64,000 nt of DNA from Actinomadura violacea (GTDB lineage: Bacteria > Actinomycetota > Actinomycetes > Streptosporangiales > Streptosporangiaceae). The first letter of the stretch is position 1. The number at the start of each line of letters is the position of its first letter. The DNA lies in contig NZ_JAGEPF010000001.1 in NCBI RefSeq assembly GCF_017573465.1, forward strand, positions 248,001-312,000, read 5' to 3'. Below are positions 61,776-64,000 of the stretch, piece by piece. The translations under genes and the position numbers were made by a program. Under the pieces are notes generated by a model, which was not told the DNA's origin, searched no databases, and saw nothing but the letters and a program-made list of their open reading frames with translations.

Positions 61776-62567
61776 ATGGCACCTCAGACCCCCGGCGGCC
61801 AGGCCGTGCGGCGCGCGCTGGACGTCCTGCTCTGCTTCCGCGACGGCGGCCCGCCGCTGACCGCGTCCGGCGTCGCCCGCCGCCTCGGCCTCAGCACCTC
61901 GACCGCGCACCGGCTCGCGCAGACCCTCGCCGCCGCCGAGTTCCTCGCCCGGGACGCCTCCGCCCGCTACCGGCTCGGCCCGGCGGTCACCGAACTCGGC
62001 CTCCTGTCGTTCCATCGGCAGGGACTGCACCGGGTCGCGCCGGAGCTGGACCACCTGAGCCGGGTCACCGGGACGACCGCCGACCTCGCGATCCGCAGCG
62101 GCGACCACGCGGTCCTGCTCGCCGGCGGCACCGTCCGGCGCACCGAGGACGGCGGGGGCCTGCGCCGCCCGCTGCACTCCACCGCGCTCGGCAAGGTGCT
62201 GCTCGCCTGGCCCCGTCCCGGTGCGGACGACCTGTCGGCGCTCGCCCCGCTGCGCCCGCTCACCGGACGCACCATCGCGGATGTGGACGAGCTGCGCACG
62301 GAGGTCGAGCGGGTGCGCGCCGCCGGGCACGCGATGAACGACGGCGAGTCCGCCGAGGGCGTGCGGACGCTCGCCGTCCCGCTGCTGGACCGGTCGGGCC
62401 ACGCCCGCTACGCGCTCGCTCTCCGCTCGACGCCCGAGGTGGTCACGGACGCGCGGGTCCCGTGGTTCCTGGCGCACGCGCAGTCGTGCGCGCGGGCGAT
62501 GGAGGTGCTGCTGCTGGCTCCGGAGGAGCGCCGGGGCTGGCCGGGGCAGGCCGCTTCGCGCCAATAA
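61776..62567 (+). CDS. IclR-family regulator of the organosulfur cluster
   Basis: A 263-residue IclR protein: winged helix AVRRALDVLLCFRDGGPPLT and ASGVARRLGLSTSTAHRLAQ, and ligand domain LHSTALGKVLLAWP with EGVRTLAVPLLDRSG. It differs clearly from the two IclR paralogs at 1703 and 14031. ATG 61776 has GGGTGG 5 bases upstream; GTG 61767 is less suitable. Divergent from the DszB-ssuABC-monooxygenase operon and upstream of the DszC-like gene, so it probably controls both. Confidence 0.92.
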   Translation: MAPQTPGGQAVRRALDVLLCFRDGGPPLTASGVARRLGLSTSTAHRLAQTLAAAEFLARDASARYRLGPAVTELGLLSFHRQGLHRVAPELDHLSRVTGTTADLAIRSGDHAVLLAGGTVRRTEDGGGLRRPLHSTALGKVLLAWPRPGADDLSALAPLRPLTGRTIADVDELRTEVERVRAAGHAMNDGESAEGVRTLAVPLLDRSGHARYALALRSTPEVVTDARVPWFLAHAQSCARAMEVLLLAPEERRGWPGQAASRQ

Positions 62568-62659
62568 CAGATATTCCCTACCTTTTTAGTTGATTTCTCG
62601 CCGCGCGGCTGCTTACACTCCCCGCGTCCGCCGGATGCGCCGGCCCTTGGGAGACGACC

Positions 62660-63847
62660 GTGACCACCACCACCTGCGACCAGCCCGCCCGGCGGGCCGC
62701 CCCGCGCGACCACGCCGGGTGGCTCGAACTGGCGCGGACCACCGCCGCCGGCCCGGCCGTGGACGACCCGGACGGCCGCCACGCCGGCCGCCCGCAGGCG
62801 CCCGCCGTCGAGGCCCTGCGGCGGGCCGGGCTGTCCACGCTGCTGATCCCGGCGCGCTGCGGTGGAGGCGGCGCCACCTGGCGCACCGCCTACCAGGTCG
62901 TCCGCGAGGTCGCCGCCGTCAACGGCGACATCGGGCTGCTGCTCGGCCACCACTACCTGCTGTCCTGGACACCCGCGCTCGTCGGCACGGACGAGGACCG
63001 CGAACGGGTCTGGTCCGGTGCCGCTGCCGGGTGCCAGGTCTGGGGCGGAGCCCCGGACCCGCGCGACACCTCGCTCACGCTGACGCCGCGTCCGCACGGC
63101 GGCTCTACCCTGGACGGCGCGACGGCGATCACCTCCGGTGCCGTCCTCGCCGACCGCCTCGCCGTCGGCGCCACGCGCGCGGGCACGGGCGAGCCGCTGA
63201 TGGTCCTGGTCGATCCAGCCGGTCCGGGTGTCGCACTGTCGCCGGACGAGGGGCCAGGTGGAACGGTCCGTTTCGCGGGGGCCGCGGTGAGCGGGCACGA
63301 CGTCATCGCACGGGACGGCGCATCCGCCTCGCCGCTGACGGCGCCCGCCATCCAGCTGGTGTTCGCGCAGCTCTACATCGGCATCGCCGAAGGCGCCCTG
63401 GACGCGGCCCGCGCGCACGCGGTCGCCCGGTCGCGGCCCTGGCCGCTCGGGCAGGCGCGGCGGACCGGCGGCGACGCGTACCTGTCCGGCGCCTACGGCG
63501 GCCTGCTCGCGCAGGTGCGCGCGGCCCGCGCCCTCGCGGACCAGGCCGTCGACGACCTGGCCCCGGCACTGCACGGTGAAGGCGGCGCGGGACCGGCGGG
63601 GCGATGGCACTGCGAGGCGGCGGTCATGGCCGCCACCGCCAAGATCGCCGCAGCCCAGGCGTCGCTGGCCGTCGCCTCCCGCGTGTTCGAGCTCGCCGGC
63701 GCGGACTCCGCGCGGGCGCGGCCGGGCCTGGCCCGGTTCTGGCGCTACGCCCGCGCCCTGCGCGACCCGGTGGCCCACCGGCAGGCCGAGGTCGGCCGGG
63801 AGTTCCTGACCGGCGAGTTCCCTCCCGAAAGGAAGGCCCCACCGTGA
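62660..63847 (+). CDS. DszC/SfnC-like flavin-dependent monooxygenase (acyl-CoA dehydrogenase fold)
   Basis: A 395-residue protein with the DszC-type acyl-CoA-dehydrogenase fold. Seen are LRRAGLSTLLIPARCGGGGA, YQVVREVAAVNGDIGLLLGH, IQLVFAQLYIGIAEGALDAA with RAHAVARSRPW, and the C-terminal RFWRYARALRDPVAHRQAEV then GREFLTGEFP. These match dibenzothiophene monooxygenase DszC and its relatives SfnC and TdsC. It would oxidise a sulfide or sulfoxide with reduced flavin and O2. GTG 62660 has GGGAG 6 bases upstream. The stop overlaps a 16-codon frame leading to the flavin reductase. Confidence 0.9.
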   Translation: MTTTTCDQPARRAAPRDHAGWLELARTTAAGPAVDDPDGRHAGRPQAPAVEALRRAGLSTLLIPARCGGGGATWRTAYQVVREVAAVNGDIGLLLGHHYLLSWTPALVGTDEDRERVWSGAAAGCQVWGGAPDPRDTSLTLTPRPHGGSTLDGATAITSGAVLADRLAVGATRAGTGEPLMVLVDPAGPGVALSPDEGPGGTVRFAGAAVSGHDVIARDGASASPLTAPAIQLVFAQLYIGIAEGALDAARAHAVARSRPWPLGQARRTGGDAYLSGAYGGLLAQVRAARALADQAVDDLAPALHGEGGAGPAGRWHCEAAVMAATAKIAAAQASLAVASRVFELAGADSARARPGLARFWRYARALRDPVAHRQAEVGREFLTGEFPPERKAPP

Positions 63848-63894
63848 CCCTGACGTCCCCCCTTGCCTCCCCCTCGGCGCGGGCGGCGCGATGA
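63844..63894 (+). CDS. Sixteen-codon coupling ORF between DszC-like and flavin reductase genes
   Basis: A tiny frame (MTLTSPLASPSARAAR) starts at GTG 63844, overlapping the DszC-like stop (GTGA), and ends at 63894, overlapping the flavin reductase ATG (ATGA). AAGGAAGG lies 7 bases upstream. The sequence has no known homology I recognise. It could serve only to hand ribosomes on to the reductase gene; whether the peptide has a role is open. Confidence 0.4.
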   Translation: MTLTSPLASPSARAAR

Positions 63895-64000
63895 CGGCGC
63901 TCGACCTGAACCTGCGGCGCGTCTACGGCGCCTACCCGACCGGCGTCGCGGTCGTCGCGGGCCTGGTGGGCGGGCGGCCCGCCGGCATCGCGGCCAGCTC
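63891..64000 (+). CDS. Flavin reductase, N-terminal part (runs off the window)
   Basis: From ATG 63891 the frame reads LNLRRVYGAYPTGVAVVAGL then VGGRPAGIAASS, which is the start of the flavin-reductase-like FMN-binding domain (FRxxxGxYPTGVxVV, then xGxPxGxxxxS). It would supply reduced FMN to the DszC-like and the two luciferase-like monooxygenases, as DszD or SsuE do. Only 37 codons are visible. Confidence 0.82.
   Translation, partial: MTALDLNLRRVYGAYPTGVAVVAGLVGGRPAGIAAS

Overview
This 64 kb window looks like chromosomal DNA of a high-GC, multicellular-type actinomycete. Third codon positions are almost always G or C and GTG/TTG starts are common. Typical actinobacterial families are present: an XRE/DUF5753 regulator with its DUF397 partner and an RsbW-like ATPase, furA-katG, an NB-ARC/TPR STAND protein, and a mycobacterial-type DapD. 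No tRNA, rRNA, phage, IS or CRISPR element was seen. Exact taxonomy is not decidable by eye; a Streptosporangiales/Thermomonosporaceae-like host is only a guess.

Layout. 1-5 kb: end of an unknown gene, a Tat-exported multicopper oxidase, an IclR regulator, an HTH regulator divergent from an alpha/beta hydrolase over a three-repeat operator, and a CPBP membrane protease. 5-15.4 kb: a catabolic and uptake cluster. On the minus strand it holds two SDR dehydrogenases, an SsuABC/TauABC-type importer with two permeases, two fumarylacetoacetate-hydrolase-family enzymes, an esterase and an amidohydrolase. On the plus strand are the divergent IclR regulator and a carboxymuconolactone-decarboxylase-like protein. 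Two copies of one palindrome (6340 and 13953) mark it as one regulon. 15.4-30 kb: an MFS transporter, a lone teichoic-acid-type ABC ATPase, an FAD amine oxidase with an Lrp regulator, an amidase divergent from a TetR gene, a complete Dpp-type ABC importer, and a CocE/NonD hydrolase.

30-36.6 kb is the most novel-looking part. A small protein and a divergent NB-ARC/TPR (NLR-like) protein share an amyloid-signalling-type motif (C-terminal in one, N-terminal in the other), suggesting a receptor/effector cell-death pair. Next comes a glycerophosphotransferase-like gene split by a tract of six heptanucleotide repeats; loss of exactly one unit restores the frame, so it may be phase-variable. dapD and a double SUKH-domain protein follow. 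36.6-55 kb holds mostly single genes: a membrane-anchored beta-propeller, HAD and alpha/beta hydrolases, MerR, VOC, the WhiJ-like trio, TetR/azoreductase/SMR, furA-katG, an RsbW-like ATPase with a GH15-type glycosidase, a second FurA-like repressor, an FHA protein, a YcaC-like hydrolase and MarR/ABM monooxygenase. Several are framed by clear operators or terminator hairpins.

55-64 kb is a compact organosulfur gene cluster. It has two SsuD/DszA-type FMN monooxygenases, SsuA, SsuB and SsuC, a DszB-like desulfinase keeping the Cys/His/Arg catalytic set, a signal-less SsuA-like protein, an IclR regulator, a DszC-like flavin monooxygenase and the start of a flavin reductase. Together these could import and oxidise a sulfur compound, probably a sulfonate or sulfone, and release its sulfur as sulfite.
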